64,000 nt of DNA from Neolewinella aurantiaca (GCF_008014675.1 NZ_VOXD01000008.1:118521-182520); one strand, 5' to 3'. Shown: positions 1 to 9,166, counted from the stretch's first letter. Notes: generated by a model from the sequence alone, not told the origin. A program made the numbers and translations.

Positions 1-171
1 CCCCAACCGGCCACGCCCCGGCAGGTAGTAGTAGCTCAGTTCGTCGCCGTAGACGGGGAAGCACCACAGGCCGGCGGCCTGTACGCCACGGTCTGCCAGC
101 AACTGCTGGGCTGCCGCTTCGGGCAGGCCGGCCAGGAGAACCAGAACGAATAGGAAGAGCAGATTTTTCAT
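1..171 (-). CDS. Secreted protein of unknown function, 5' end only
   Basis: First 57 codons of a gene that leaves the window on the left. The peptide starts MKNLLFLF, has a hydrophobic core and ends a plausible signal peptide at PEAAAQ, so the product should be exported. The next stretch, ending SYYYLPGRGRL, matches in spacing the start of the mature protein encoded at 299-2089 (there DYYYFADAPRL): in both, a short strand is followed by three tyrosines, a hydrophobic residue, four variable residues and RL. I read the two as tandem members of one uncharacterised family on the same strand. I do not recognise the family, and nothing in the visible part gives a function. Confidence 0.75.
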   Translation of the reverse strand, partial: MKNLLFLFVLVLLAGLPEAAAQQLLADRGVQAAGLWCFPVYGDELSYYYLPGRGRLG

Positions 172-298
172 TGGGGTGTTTGGGTTTGGGGATCGCGCAG
201 GGGAACAGGACGGTAGTCCGGATGCTTTACGACCGAGATAATTGTGGCGGATCAGGTGGCGGTGGCGTGCAGTTCCTCCCCGCGCCAGGGGGCAGGCG

Positions 299-2089
299 CT
301 AACCGCCTTTGGGGGTAAGAAATAAGTACCCATCGGTAAGTTCCCGGATCGGTGTGGCCTCCGAACCGCTGCCGTCGGCAGCTATCCACCTGATCTGATA
401 GGCAGTCGTTTGTTCGTGGTCATGGTAGAGGGCTATTTTGTGGGTGTTCTCCGTATCATTTGCCCGTAGGGTCAGCCGTTGTTGTATCTGCGGACTTCCG
501 TTGAGCACGGTGAAGAAAACGACCGTTGCCGCCTGCATGCCTTTGGCCCCGAAGGATTCCAGGTCTGCATCCACCTCGACGAGGGACTTGGCGAAGGGCG
601 GTTTCAGCGAAACCGCGCCCAGGGCGCCGTCCAACCAATCGTCCGGGTTGTGGGGCAGGTTAACGGTCTGGGACTCGCCCTTGAAACTCCAACTCAGCCG
701 GTAGTTATAGTTGAGCAGGTCGCGGCCGCTGAGCCCGAGCGCGGGATAAACGATACTTTTGAAATCGGTTCCCGTCTTTAAATCTTTACCGGTTATTACG
801 ATTTCTTTCGTGACCGGTTCCTGCCCGTTCCCGTAGCGCTTGCGGAAGCTGACCGTTACGAAATTGAGAATACTGCTAAAGGCTTCAGCGAAGGATCCGT
901 CGATTTGGAAGATGACCTCTCTGTTGGCAAAGTCGGCCTCTTCCAGGTTGACGACGCGGAAGTAAGGTCCGTCTTCGTTGAACAGGTCGTACATCCCCCG
1001 GATGTTGCCGGTGGTGAAGAAAGGAACCTTAATGGAAGTCGCCTTACTCAGGTTGAGGTAGAACTTACTGGTACGGATGTACTTTTCGTCTTTCAGGACG
1101 AACTGGTTGTCGGTCACGTATTTCTGGTCTCCGGTTCCGGCGAAGAAGCGGGAGAATCCGCCGCGCTCCTGCCGGCCTTTGATCTGGCCCTGATCGAGGG
1201 TCGGGATGGTTTCCGGGCGGGCCGCCCAGCCGAGTTTGGCGTCGAACATAAGCTCGATGAGCTTATTGGTAACGAGGTCGACGATGGCGGCCATGTCTTT
1301 GGTATCGATGCCGAGTCCTTCGGAGCGGTCGAAGACCTCCACCTTTATTTTCTGGTCCTGAATCAGTTCATTCACCGCTTCCCGGAGGCTCGAGCGGTCG
1401 TACCCGCCCTGCTCGTTGAACACCAGACTAAAGTGCTCGTAAACGGTGCTGGCCTCTGCCTCGATCACGGCGTTGTACCCCTTCACGTAGGCTTCGTAGT
1501 AGCCACTAATGCTGACCGACACATCCGAGGTGGCTCCTTCGAAAGAACTCCACAGCAGGGTTGCGCCTTCCTGGCTCAACTTGGCGGCGATGGCGGCGCG
1601 CGAGCCTGGCAGCAACGGACAATGATTGCTGCTTACGATAGACTGGGTGAGCGGTTTCTCCCCTTCCGTATCGGACAGGACAGAAGAGACGACCTCCATG
1701 CTCCCCATCCCCTCTTCGCCGTCGCGGATGTTTTCGTGCAGCGGCACGGGTCCGGCGATACGGCCGTTGGGGACTTCTTTCCGAAGTTCAGCCTCGATCT
1801 CCCGGATGCGTTCCGGCGTAAGGCTGAATTCCACAAGGGCGTGCAGCAGCCCGCCGTTGTCGGCGGGATCGGGACCACCGATGTACTTGATGCACATAAG
1901 CTCGAAAGTACCATCTTCGCGAACCGCCAGGCGGGGTGCATCGGCGAAGTAGTAATAATCAGTCGGCACATCACTGTCCTGCAACAGGATAATGCCATCG
2001 ATCGTCCGGCGGCCTTCGTCGTACTTCACGATGGCGAAGGCCGCCTGGGCCCAGACGCAAAGGAGCAGTGTAATTATAAATCGGTTCAC
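299..2089 (-). CDS. Secreted protein of unknown function (596 aa)
   Basis: The open frame runs upstream to 2317, but the best start is the GTG at 2089. It begins a clean signal peptide (NRFIITLLLCVWAQAAFA), while the upstream extension is arginine- and proline-rich and looks untranslated. The mature protein is about 577 residues, has no further membrane segment and no C-terminal sorting domain I can recognise, and shows many alternating hydrophobic segments suggesting beta structure. Its N-terminus (PTDYYYFADAPRL) resembles the truncated upstream gene at 1-171, so the two are likely paralogues, possibly co-transcribed across a 127-bp gap. No enzyme motif was seen. The opposite strand carries a long open frame (905-2104) that I regard as a shadow. 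Confidence 0.75.
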   Translation of the reverse strand: MNRFIITLLLCVWAQAAFAIVKYDEGRRTIDGIILLQDSDVPTDYYYFADAPRLAVREDGTFELMCIKYIGGPDPADNGGLLHALVEFSLTPERIREIEAELRKEVPNGRIAGPVPLHENIRDGEEGMGSMEVVSSVLSDTEGEKPLTQSIVSSNHCPLLPGSRAAIAAKLSQEGATLLWSSFEGATSDVSVSISGYYEAYVKGYNAVIEAEASTVYEHFSLVFNEQGGYDRSSLREAVNELIQDQKIKVEVFDRSEGLGIDTKDMAAIVDLVTNKLIELMFDAKLGWAARPETIPTLDQGQIKGRQERGGFSRFFAGTGDQKYVTDNQFVLKDEKYIRTSKFYLNLSKATSIKVPFFTTGNIRGMYDLFNEDGPYFRVVNLEEADFANREVIFQIDGSFAEAFSSILNFVTVSFRKRYGNGQEPVTKEIVITGKDLKTGTDFKSIVYPALGLSGRDLLNYNYRLSWSFKGESQTVNLPHNPDDWLDGALGAVSLKPPFAKSLVEVDADLESFGAKGMQAATVVFFTVLNGSPQIQQRLTLRANDTENTHKIALYHDHEQTTAYQIRWIAADGSGSEATPIRELTDGYLFLTPKGG

Positions 2090-2325
2090 GGTGGTTTGTT
2101 TTAGGTAGGTTTCTGGACGGGATGAGCAGAAACGAACGTTGTGCAAACATTCCGTTCCCGCTGATACAAAGGTGGGGGCACCCCGGGCGGGCGGGCTAGT
2201 AACTAAAGTTATACTCCGGCGCTTTGCCTTGTCTTTTAGCCGAAAACGCGCAGCGTTTTTGCTGGTATCTCCGTGCGGTGAGGGAATCAGGGGCACACAT
2301 AACCGCCGCAAAACCATCCATACCT

Positions 2326-2413
2326 ATATATGGTTGCCTCCGCCACCCCAAGTGATTTTTGGCGGCCGCTTTATCATCTGGCTTCACCTTTGATGACCGA
2401 GGCAACTATATAT
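2326..2413. repeat. Inverted-repeat element (88 bp)
   Basis: Left arm ATATATGGTTGCCTC (2326-2340) and right arm 2399-2413 are inverted copies matching at 14 of 15 positions, around a 58-bp centre. It resembles a miniature inverted-repeat element; no second copy was seen in the window. Confidence 0.55.
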
Positions 2414-2422
2414 GACCAGGCG

Positions 2423-2440
2423 GGCGCGGCCGCAGGTGCC
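2423..2440 (-). repeat. 18-bp dispersed motif, intergenic
   Basis: Consensus TGCACCTGCGNNCGCGCC read on the minus strand, last-base mismatch. Intergenic before 3135. Confidence 0.7.
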
Positions 2441-2536
2441 GGGCGGGTTGAAGGGCAGGACTCCCTGAACGAAGGCTACGGCCTTCGCCGGGAAAGGTTC
2501 GGCGCTCTGCCTGCGGTAGCCCGCAGGCCCGCGACC

Positions 2537-2657
2537 GTGTGAATAACAAATTACACCAACGAAAACACAGGGGCAAGCCCCTGTGCTACGTGAGACGGAC
2601 CGCCGGCCCTAAGCACTCGCGACATTTGCGTGGACTCCTGCAATTTGTCATTCACAC
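2537..2657. repeat. Inverted-repeat element carrying a CACAGGGG hairpin
   Basis: Arms GTGTGAATAACAAATT (2537-2552) and its near-perfect inverse (2642-2657) enclose a hairpin copy of the dispersed AACGAAAACACAGGGG element at 2558-2595. A related left arm plus the same hairpin lies at about 9110-9166, so this is a composite family. Confidence 0.6.
2558..2595 (+). repeat. Dispersed hairpin element, copy 1
   Basis: AACGAAAACACAGGGG, a 4-nt loop, then CCCCTGTG and CTACG. Further copies lie at 9130, 24865 and 24926. It is a REP-like extragenic palindrome. Confidence 0.7.
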
Positions 2658-2779
2658 CCCACTCCCTAACTAAAGTTAGTCTTGCAGGCAATTGCTGCGC
2701 CCCAACTTTGCAGATATAAAACCGACACCAGCACCTACCGACGTTTCTTTTCCCGGGCTCTGTATTTGGTCCCTTGCCC

Positions 2780-2797
2780 TGCACCTGCGGCCGCGCC
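2780..2797 (+). repeat. 18-bp dispersed motif, intergenic
   Basis: Exact TGCACCTGCGGCCGCGCC, opposite in orientation to the copy at 2423. Confidence 0.8.
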
Positions 2798-2987
2798 GTA
2801 CGTAACGGAATTGCACTAACCCGCATAAAACAGTAATCCGTTGCACCGCGATATTTTGAACCGTTGGTCGGGAAACTACTGCGGTTCGTCCTGTTTGCTC
2901 CTCCGTTTCATCAGCTTTAACCTCTCCTTTAGACACTTAACTCCCTAACTTACTGAAGTATCGTGCGAATAACAGATTGTAGCTTCT

Positions 2988-3037
2988 GAGCCGTCTTCCT
3001 CTCCCTGGCTCCTCTCCTCGGGAGAGGGAGACGGCTC
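2988..3037. repeat. Nested hairpin with imperfect outer arms
   Basis: Stem GAGCCGTCTTCCTCTCCC (2988-3005) pairs with 3020-3037 at 17 of 18 positions. Outer arms beginning CGTGCG (about 2964) and ending CGCACG (about 3080) are also imperfectly inverted. The internal CTCTCCTCGGGAGAGG resembles the centre of the 8990-9100 element. Confidence 0.6.
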
Positions 3038-3134
3038 AGGAGAGGAAAAAGTACTCAAACCTGCAATTTGATATACGCACGAAGTATCAGCGGATCACGC
3101 ACCGCACTTTTTCACCCGTTCAACACACCCAGAC

Positions 3135-4208
3135 ATGTCAAACAAAGCCAACATCAACGAGACGCTTACCGGGCCGGATATTGCCCGCCTCAGCGCCGAT
3201 ATCCCGCCCGCGAAAGGAGAGCGGCTGCTCACCGTAGGTTTCACCATCAGGAACTGCGCCCAGCTGATCGGGGACACCCTCGACGACCGGGGCGTACTCG
3301 GCTGGTTCGTGCATATGCCTTCGCCCGCCGAAAACAGTTCGCAAAAACTACGCTTCAGCCGCCTGGTCATCCGCCAGCAAAACGGCGTGCCGCGTTTGGG
3401 CATCGACCCCATGACCGGCCCCAAGGGCGAATCGCTGGCTGAGTTCAAGGTCTTCGCCCAGAACCCCGAGCCCAACTTCCCCATCGGCAACACCGTCGCA
3501 GAGAACGCCGCGAGCACCTACGCCCAGTCGATGGGCTACACGGCCGGCCAGCTGCACGCCTCGCCTTCGGCTCAGGTAAAAGACCTCTCTCATTACACCA
3601 ACTGGTCGGGGGCCAACTTCTTCCGCCGCTCCGACCTCAAGTTCATGCAGTTACTCCTGTTGGCGCAGGCAGACAAGTACAACGATATGTTCTTCACCGG
3701 CTCAAAAGTACGCTACGACGTGATGCACAACCCCAGGCTCCGCGTAGAGCAGTTCTCCCGCCTCGACCCCAACGGAGAAATCATCCCCGATCCGGGCCGG
3801 GCCTTCACCATGAAAGCTGAGCCGATCATGAACCCCGACCAGGCCGTTCCCTCCGGCAACGCAATGATCGACCTGCTCGGAGCCACCACCGACACCGACT
3901 ACAGCCAGCGCGGTACCACCTCCGGCAACGAGCGCTTCCCCGGAGCCGTAATGGCCACTCCCTGCCCTCCGTTTTGGGACATCATCGAAGAGATCGGGAC
4001 GAACCTCAACATCAACTCTACCGACGGAGCAGAAATGGTTATGGAGTTTCTCGCGAAAGTCGACGATGTCGTTTCCGATCCCGAAGCCACCAGCGTGAAT
4101 CTCTCGCTTGCCGCCATAGTGGACGCCGAGCGCAGGCACTGGTCTTACGGCATCCTAACCTTCCTCATCGACCTTCTGACCCAATGGCGTGATGGCGGCA
4201 GGAAGTAG
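3135..4208 (+). CDS. Hypothetical protein (357 aa) upstream of a sensor kinase
   Basis: Starts MSNKANINETLTG and has no signal peptide or membrane segment, so it is probably cytoplasmic. I do not recognise the family and see no nucleotide-binding or metal motif. The composition is mixed, with a segment rich in N, P and G around residues 110-130. Its stop overlaps the start of the two-component sensor kinase by about 20 bp, so the two are translationally coupled. A regulatory or target role in that signalling unit is possible, but that rests on context only. The start at 3135 is the first ATG after the palindrome-rich intergenic region. Confidence 0.7.
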   Translation: MSNKANINETLTGPDIARLSADIPPAKGERLLTVGFTIRNCAQLIGDTLDDRGVLGWFVHMPSPAENSSQKLRFSRLVIRQQNGVPRLGIDPMTGPKGESLAEFKVFAQNPEPNFPIGNTVAENAASTYAQSMGYTAGQLHASPSAQVKDLSHYTNWSGANFFRRSDLKFMQLLLLAQADKYNDMFFTGSKVRYDVMHNPRLRVEQFSRLDPNGEIIPDPGRAFTMKAEPIMNPDQAVPSGNAMIDLLGATTDTDYSQRGTTSGNERFPGAVMATPCPPFWDIIEEIGTNLNINSTDGAEMVMEFLAKVDDVVSDPEATSVNLSLAAIVDAERRHWSYGILTFLIDLLTQWRDGGRK

Positions 4209-7164
4209 AACATACCTGCCGTACTTAGTCCTGCTGCTGACCTCCTTCGGGGTTAGCGGACAGTACCTCGTACACAGCATCGGGGAGGATGTGCTGCCCG
4301 AAGTTGAAAGCCTTCATTACCTGTCTCAAACACCAGACGGCCGGTACTGGGCCACCTCGGGCAACTCCATCATCCGCTTCGATGGTGCCAGCGGGCAACT
4401 CTTCCCCATCCACGATCCTGCGAAGTCACTCCAGATAGGCGAATACCCTCAGTCTCCGCTCATGCCGGCCCCCGACGGGCGGCTCTGGATTTCTACTTAC
4501 CAGGGCCTCCACGTATTCGACCCCGGGGAAGAAACCTTTCTCAGCTACCAACTGATGGACGGCGGTCAGGTGCTGAACCAAAACTACCGGCTGTTACGGA
4601 TCGACTCCCTTACCGGAGAAGCATTCCTCCGGGCGGGAAACTACCTCTGGAGTTACGACACCCACACCGGAGCTTACCGCAAAGCAGCAGGCCCCACGCA
4701 GGGAACTATGTTTGTACCTCTTCACGACGAAGCCTGGGCAGCGGTCAGGTACGACGATACGCTGGAGGTATTCCACCAACTCCCCGGTGGCGGCACCTAC
4801 GAGCGGGAAGATGTGGTACTCCCCCACCGCCTGCTCGCCCTGGCCCGGGATGATGATAATTCTCTCTGGCTGGCGACCGACCCCGGCCTCGGCCACCTCA
4901 AACTCCCAACCTCAACCTCAGACCTTTGCTTCCGCCTGGCCGCACCGATGCCCGGCACAAAAGCCGTTATGCCGCACGCCGACGGCAGCGTGTGGTGCAT
5001 CGCCCGCAACACCGGCATCTTCCGCTTCGATCCCGCGTTGGGCGAAGTGACCGATGTGATCTCGGTCGCCGACGGGCTCAGCGGAGCAGCTCCCCAACAC
5101 CTGACCCAGGACCACCAGGGACGAATTTGGGCAGCCCAGTACGGAAAAGGATTCGACGTGATCTCGAAGCAACCGGACAACTTCACCGTTCTGCAGCTTG
5201 CGCACGACAAACCGATCTCGGACCTCCACACTCCTGACGGGCAGGATGTACTCGTTAGCGACCGCCGCGGCCGGATCCAAAGGTTCGCGGGGGCGACACG
5301 CGCCCAACCGGCCATCACCGATATTCCGAGCCAGCGCAATGGCGACCACCGGGCCGGGAGGCTGCGGTTCAACAGCAGCGGGCAGGAGGTCTGGCTCGGC
5401 AACCAACGCCAGATCGGGCGCTACGACTTTAAGCGCGGAGACTTTGTCTGGTACGACCGCCCTCCGGAGCTCATCAGCGACTTGTACCGGAGTAGCGACG
5501 GACTCCTTGTCGTGCTCTCCCAGAAGGGAGTCATGTCCGTAAAGTTCACGGCCGACGGTCTGCGCCTTCAGCCTCTTTTACCTTTCCCTCCTTCCGACGG
5601 AATGCGCTATACCGGTCTGTTTGGCCTTACCGACAGTACCTTTCTGGTCTGGGAACGTGGCAGCGAGATCTGGCCGTGTACGGTCAGCAACGGTTCCGTT
5701 ACCATCGCTGCCCGCCTGCCCGTCAGCGGGCGGGTGAACGCCGCTCTGCAATGGAACGACAAAACATTGCTCGGTACCAATTCCGGGCTACTCGAAGTAG
5801 GAAAGGACACCGTGGTCACCGTTTTAAGCCAGGACCCTCAGGGAAATCCGCTGCGGATCATGAGCATGATAACGGATCAGGAAAGCGGTGACCTCTGGTT
5901 TGGCACCAGCAACGGCCTGGTCCGTTACACCCCCGGCACCAACGAGCAGATTCATTTCGGCGCAGCCGAAGGTTTGCCGGAAAAGGGATTCCTCCCCGCC
6001 GACCCCGTACAACTGAACGACGGCACCATCTGGATGGCGACCAAGAGCGGCATCGTCCGCTTTCATCCGGACGCCCTGTCGGTTCCGGAGCAACCGCTGA
6101 CGCCCTATGTTGCCGGGCTTTGGGTCAATGATATCGCGCAGACCAGGGAGCTTACCGGCCAGCAACTCTCCCGCGTAGAGCGGGGCTACCAGCAGAATTC
6201 GCTGTACTTCCGTCTCGGGCTCATCGGCTTGCTTCCGCACGGGGACGGGATGGTGGAGTACCAGTTGCGGGACTACGACCTGGCGCCCATTCGCGTGGCG
6301 CGCAACGAAGTGATCCGTTATCCGCGGCTGCCCGCCGGAGAATACCAGCTGCAACTTACCGCCATCGGCAGCAGGGGCGAACGCTCGGAGACGACGACCG
6401 TTGAAGTCGTGATCAACCCTCCTTTTTGGGAGACCATTTGGTTCCGGGTATCCGTATTGCTGGCGCTGGCGCTGGGTGCAATGATCGTTTACAGCGAGCT
6501 CCTCCGGCGGGAACGCCGCAAACAAAACGAAAGGCGGGAGCGCGAAGCCCTGGTGAACGCCGAGCGCGACCGGATCGCCGGCGAAGTCCACGATGACCTC
6601 GGCGGCCAGCTCTCCTCCATCATGTTTCTCAGCGAAGAACTGCTCATGACCGAAGCCGCGCCCACCCTCGCGTACGAACTGGGCCGGATCAACGAACTCT
6701 CCCAGCACTCGCTGCACAATATCCGCGACATCATCTTTGCTCTCGACAACCGCCGGGCAACCGTTGCCGACCTGTGTGAACAGATTGAAACCGCCGGGCA
6801 GGAGTTCTTCCGGGACCACCACCTTGCTTTTTCCTTCAACGGGCACTGCACCCGCGGTGAGCGCCCCCTGAACAGTCGCCAAAAGCGCAACCTTTTCTCC
6901 ATCGTCCGGGAGGCGTGGCACAATACAATCAAGCACGCCCAGGCCAATAAAGTAACGATGAGTTTCGGATGCGAAGAGCAAATACTGACCATCATCATCG
7001 CCGACGATGGTCGTGGGCTGACGGCAGATAACGCGGCGAAATCTACCGGAGGCTACGGCCTCGGAAACATAAAAAACAAAGCCGAAGCCATTGGCGGAAC
7101 CCTTACCATCAGCAGCCAGACCGGAGCAGGAACCACGATAACGCTGCGCTTGCCTTTGGGGTGA
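4189..7164 (+). CDS. Reg_prop sensor histidine kinase (Y_Y_Y, HisKA_3, HATPase)
   Basis: Membrane sensor kinase of 991 residues. An N-terminal signal segment (TYLPYLVLLLTSFGVSG) exports a large region of repeated propeller strands, seen as recurring LWIST, LWLAT, IWAAQ and LWFGT motifs typical of two-component regulator propellers. A Y_Y_Y-type beta domain follows (about residues 655-745), then one membrane helix (about 750-768). The cytoplasmic part has a HisKA_3 box with phospho-acceptor H801 in GEVHDDLGGQ, and an ATPase domain with the N box (REAWHNTIKHA) and DDGRGL and GYGLGNI glycine boxes. Translation can start at GTG 4189 or the adjacent ATG 4192, overlapping the previous gene. Its partner regulator follows after 44 bp. 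The ligand is unknown; in Bacteroidota such sensors often detect envelope-derived sugars or peptides. Confidence 0.93.
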   Translation: MMAAGSRTYLPYLVLLLTSFGVSGQYLVHSIGEDVLPEVESLHYLSQTPDGRYWATSGNSIIRFDGASGQLFPIHDPAKSLQIGEYPQSPLMPAPDGRLWISTYQGLHVFDPGEETFLSYQLMDGGQVLNQNYRLLRIDSLTGEAFLRAGNYLWSYDTHTGAYRKAAGPTQGTMFVPLHDEAWAAVRYDDTLEVFHQLPGGGTYEREDVVLPHRLLALARDDDNSLWLATDPGLGHLKLPTSTSDLCFRLAAPMPGTKAVMPHADGSVWCIARNTGIFRFDPALGEVTDVISVADGLSGAAPQHLTQDHQGRIWAAQYGKGFDVISKQPDNFTVLQLAHDKPISDLHTPDGQDVLVSDRRGRIQRFAGATRAQPAITDIPSQRNGDHRAGRLRFNSSGQEVWLGNQRQIGRYDFKRGDFVWYDRPPELISDLYRSSDGLLVVLSQKGVMSVKFTADGLRLQPLLPFPPSDGMRYTGLFGLTDSTFLVWERGSEIWPCTVSNGSVTIAARLPVSGRVNAALQWNDKTLLGTNSGLLEVGKDTVVTVLSQDPQGNPLRIMSMITDQESGDLWFGTSNGLVRYTPGTNEQIHFGAAEGLPEKGFLPADPVQLNDGTIWMATKSGIVRFHPDALSVPEQPLTPYVAGLWVNDIAQTRELTGQQLSRVERGYQQNSLYFRLGLIGLLPHGDGMVEYQLRDYDLAPIRVARNEVIRYPRLPAGEYQLQLTAIGSRGERSETTTVEVVINPPFWETIWFRVSVLLALALGAMIVYSELLRRERRKQNERREREALVNAERDRIAGEVHDDLGGQLSSIMFLSEELLMTEAAPTLAYELGRINELSQHSLHNIRDIIFALDNRRATVADLCEQIETAGQEFFRDHHLAFSFNGHCTRGERPLNSRQKRNLFSIVREAWHNTIKHAQANKVTMSFGCEEQILTIIIADDGRGLTADNAAKSTGGYGLGNIKNKAEAIGGTLTISSQTGAGTTITLRLPLG

Positions 7165-7208
7165 ACCGGAGACTTCCACGATCATCCAATTAGAAAATCC
7201 ATACCGAA

Positions 7209-7835
7209 ATGAAAAAAATCGCCATCGTTGAAGACCGCAAAGAAATCGCCGACGCCATTGGCCGCGCCGTAGCCCGCGACGCCGATTTTTCCCTCACCGG
7301 CGTTTACTACTCCGCAGAATCAGCCCTGCAAGTGATGGCCTCTGACCGGCCAGACATCATCCTTATGGACATCGGCCTGCCGCGCATGGACGGGCTCGCG
7401 TGCCTCGTACGCGTGAAAGACATGCTCCCCGCCGTGAGCGTTCTCATGTTCACCGTTTTCGATACCGACGACAAACTCTTCAACGCCCTGCGCTTCGGTG
7501 CCGACGGCTACATCCTGAAGGAAGACGGACTGGGTGGCGCCGTGCGCGCCATCCGGGAACTCGCCGCCGGCGGCGCGCCCATGAGCGGCGCGATGGCCCG
7601 CAAGGTGCTGGACAGCCTGCGCCAGGCACCCACCGAGGGCCCGCGCGCGCTCGACCAACTGACGCCCCGGCAGAACGATATTCTCCGCCTGCTTGCCGAA
7701 GGCAAGTCTAACCGCGAAGTCGCCGGCGACCTGGGCCTCACCGAAGGAACCGTTAAGCAACACGTCCACGCCATTTACCGCGTGCTTCAGGTCGTGAACC
7801 GGGTGGAGGCAGTACGGCTGTTTTTGGGAGAATAA
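7209..7835 (+). CDS. NarL/LuxR-type response regulator
   Basis: A 208-residue two-domain regulator. The receiver domain (about 1-120) has the acidic pair E8/D9, phospho-acceptor D54 in ILMDIGLP and the conserved lysine in YILKEDG. The C-terminal LuxR-type helix-turn-helix (about 148-205) shows LTPRQNDILRLLAEGKSNREVA followed by EGTVKQHVHAIYR when read through. It lies 44 bp after the HisKA_3 kinase, the usual partner of NarL-type regulators, so the pair is almost certainly cognate. The gene ends convergently with the radical SAM gene, 56 bp away. Target genes cannot be read from the sequence. Confidence 0.95.
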   Translation: MKKIAIVEDRKEIADAIGRAVARDADFSLTGVYYSAESALQVMASDRPDIILMDIGLPRMDGLACLVRVKDMLPAVSVLMFTVFDTDDKLFNALRFGADGYILKEDGLGGAVRAIRELAAGGAPMSGAMARKVLDSLRQAPTEGPRALDQLTPRQNDILRLLAEGKSNREVAGDLGLTEGTVKQHVHAIYRVLQVVNRVEAVRLFLGE

Positions 7836-7891
7836 TGGGTAGTGCTACCGCACCGTGGAATCTGCCAGAATGGACGATGCAGCCTCCGGGC

Positions 7892-8941
7892 CTAAAACAA
7901 ACTAAGCTGCGGCTTCTTCCTGGCGCTGAACAGTTCAAAATTGTAGTCGGGCCAGTCGGGTTCTCCGGGAAAGAATTTCCGCTTAGCCAGCTCGAATTGC
8001 TGCTTGATCATTCCCGCGATTTCGCCTTCGCCCCGGTGGCGGACACCGAAGCGTTTCTCGCCAAGGTCGCCGCCCCGGCAGTCGCGGATGCGGTTGAGGA
8101 TGCGGTCGGCGCGGTCGGGAAGCGTGCGGTGCGCCCAGTCGGTGAAGACATCAGCGACCTGGTCGTTGAGCCGGACAACGCTGTAACCGATGCGGCGGGC
8201 ACCCGCTTCTTTGGCTCGTTTTGCGATGCCGAGGATTTCGTGGTCGGTCAGGCCGGGGATTACGGGCGCGATGTTGACCGCCACGGGAATACCCGCCCCG
8301 GCCAGGGCACTTACCGCCCGGAAACGCTGATCGATGGTAGCCGTACGGGGCTCGAGGATACGGCGCACGTCTTCGTCCAGGGTCGTGATGCTCAGGCAGG
8401 CGTGGACGAGGCCGCGCTCCGCCATCGGCGCAAGTAAATCGAGATCGCGCACGATGAGACTGTTTTTGGTGATCAACCCTACGGGATGGTCCAGTTCGCT
8501 GAGCACTTCCAGGCAACGACGCGTAAGACCAAATTTCTTCTCCGCCGGCTGGTAGCTGTCGGTGTTGCCCGACATCATGATGGGCAGCGGGTCATAGTTC
8601 TTCTTCAGCAAGCTGGTGCGCAGCACAGCAGGCGCTTCCTCTTTGTAGAGGATTTTGGTTTCAAAATCCAGTCCGGCGCTGTAGCCCCAGTAGGTGTGGG
8701 TAGTTCGCGCAAAGCAGTAAACACAGCCGTGCTCGCAGCCCTGGTAGCAGTTCAGTCCGTAACCGAAGCCCAGATCAGGACTGGTCACTTTATTCAGGAT
8801 GGTTTTGGGGTGGGTCGGGATGTACTCGGTCCGGAGCGCAGCGTCCGGATCGGGGAACTCGTCGTACCGCAGGTTATGGTACGGATTGGCAGGGTTGAGC
8901 TGGGCACCGCGGCCACCAATTGCCTGTTTTTGTTGCAACAT
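7892..8941 (-). CDS. SPL/PA0069-family radical SAM protein
   Basis: A 349-residue protein with the radical SAM cluster motif CEHGCVYC (cysteine spacing CxxxCxxC) near residue 67, preceded by GYGLNCYQG and followed by ARTTHTYWGYSAGLDFE, as in the spore-photoproduct-lyase-like PA0069 family. A SAM-binding SGNTDSYQP segment follows. The family's reaction is not established; related proteins are often near DNA repair genes, but no such neighbour is present here. It is a monocistronic minus-strand gene whose upstream side faces a repeat-rich intergenic region. Length is normal for the family and no truncation is seen. Confidence 0.9.
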   Translation of the reverse strand: MLQQKQAIGGRGAQLNPANPYHNLRYDEFPDPDAALRTEYIPTHPKTILNKVTSPDLGFGYGLNCYQGCEHGCVYCFARTTHTYWGYSAGLDFETKILYKEEAPAVLRTSLLKKNYDPLPIMMSGNTDSYQPAEKKFGLTRRCLEVLSELDHPVGLITKNSLIVRDLDLLAPMAERGLVHACLSITTLDEDVRRILEPRTATIDQRFRAVSALAGAGIPVAVNIAPVIPGLTDHEILGIAKRAKEAGARRIGYSVVRLNDQVADVFTDWAHRTLPDRADRILNRIRDCRGGDLGEKRFGVRHRGEGEIAGMIKQQFELAKRKFFPGEPDWPDYNFELFSARKKPQLSLF

Positions 8942-8989
8942 TTACAAATATACACAAATTTTAATATTTTTACACTGGGGCCAGGTGGG

Positions 8990-9100
8990 GTGTGTATCAC
9001 GAGATGCACGGATCCCCCTCTCCCCCGGCCCCTCTCCTCGGGAGAGGGGAGACGTGACAAGCGGCAAGTTCGTGATAGTAGTGCATCTCGTGATACACAC
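8990..9100. repeat. MITE-like element with perfect 20-bp terminal inverted repeats
   Basis: Left end GTGTGTATCACGAGATGCAC (8990-9009) and right end (9081-9100) are exact inverse copies. The centre is a second hairpin of CTCTCCC/GGGAGAG type. A truncated copy of the left half lies at 63787-63830 beside a transposase fragment. No coding sequence is inside, so if mobile it would need a transposase in trans. Confidence 0.8.
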
Positions 9101-9129
9101 CAGATGGGGCGTAAATAACAATTTGCACC

Positions 9130-9166
9130 AACGAAAACACAGGGGTGAGCCCCTGAGCTACGAGAG
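9130..9166 (+). repeat. Dispersed hairpin element, copy 2
   Basis: AACGAAAACACAGGGG, loop, CCCCTGAG, CTACGAGAG. Same family as 2558, 24865 and 24926; one stem position differs. Confidence 0.7.

Larger units (their letters stand above)
2090..3134. other. Intergenic region with several palindromic elements, no gene seen
   Basis: About 1 kb without a credible gene, between a leftward and a rightward transcription unit. It holds an 88-bp inverted-repeat element (2326-2413), an 18-bp dispersed motif (2423), a 121-bp inverted-repeat element with an internal CACAGGGG hairpin (2537-2657), a second 18-bp motif (2780), and a nested hairpin (2988-3037) flanked by imperfect outer arms (about 2964-3080). 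The promoter of the gene at 3135 must lie at the right end, but I see no clear TAnnTTTG box. Confidence 0.7.

Noticed and set aside
905..2104. 399-codon open frame on the plus strand opposite the secreted protein gene
   Set aside because: It lies wholly antisense to a gene with a good signal peptide; its peptide has no domain or signal and reflects the third-base GC bias of the real gene.
5824..7185. 453-codon open frame opposite the sensor kinase
   Set aside because: Antisense to clear HisKA_3 and HATPase motifs; no recognisable protein features.
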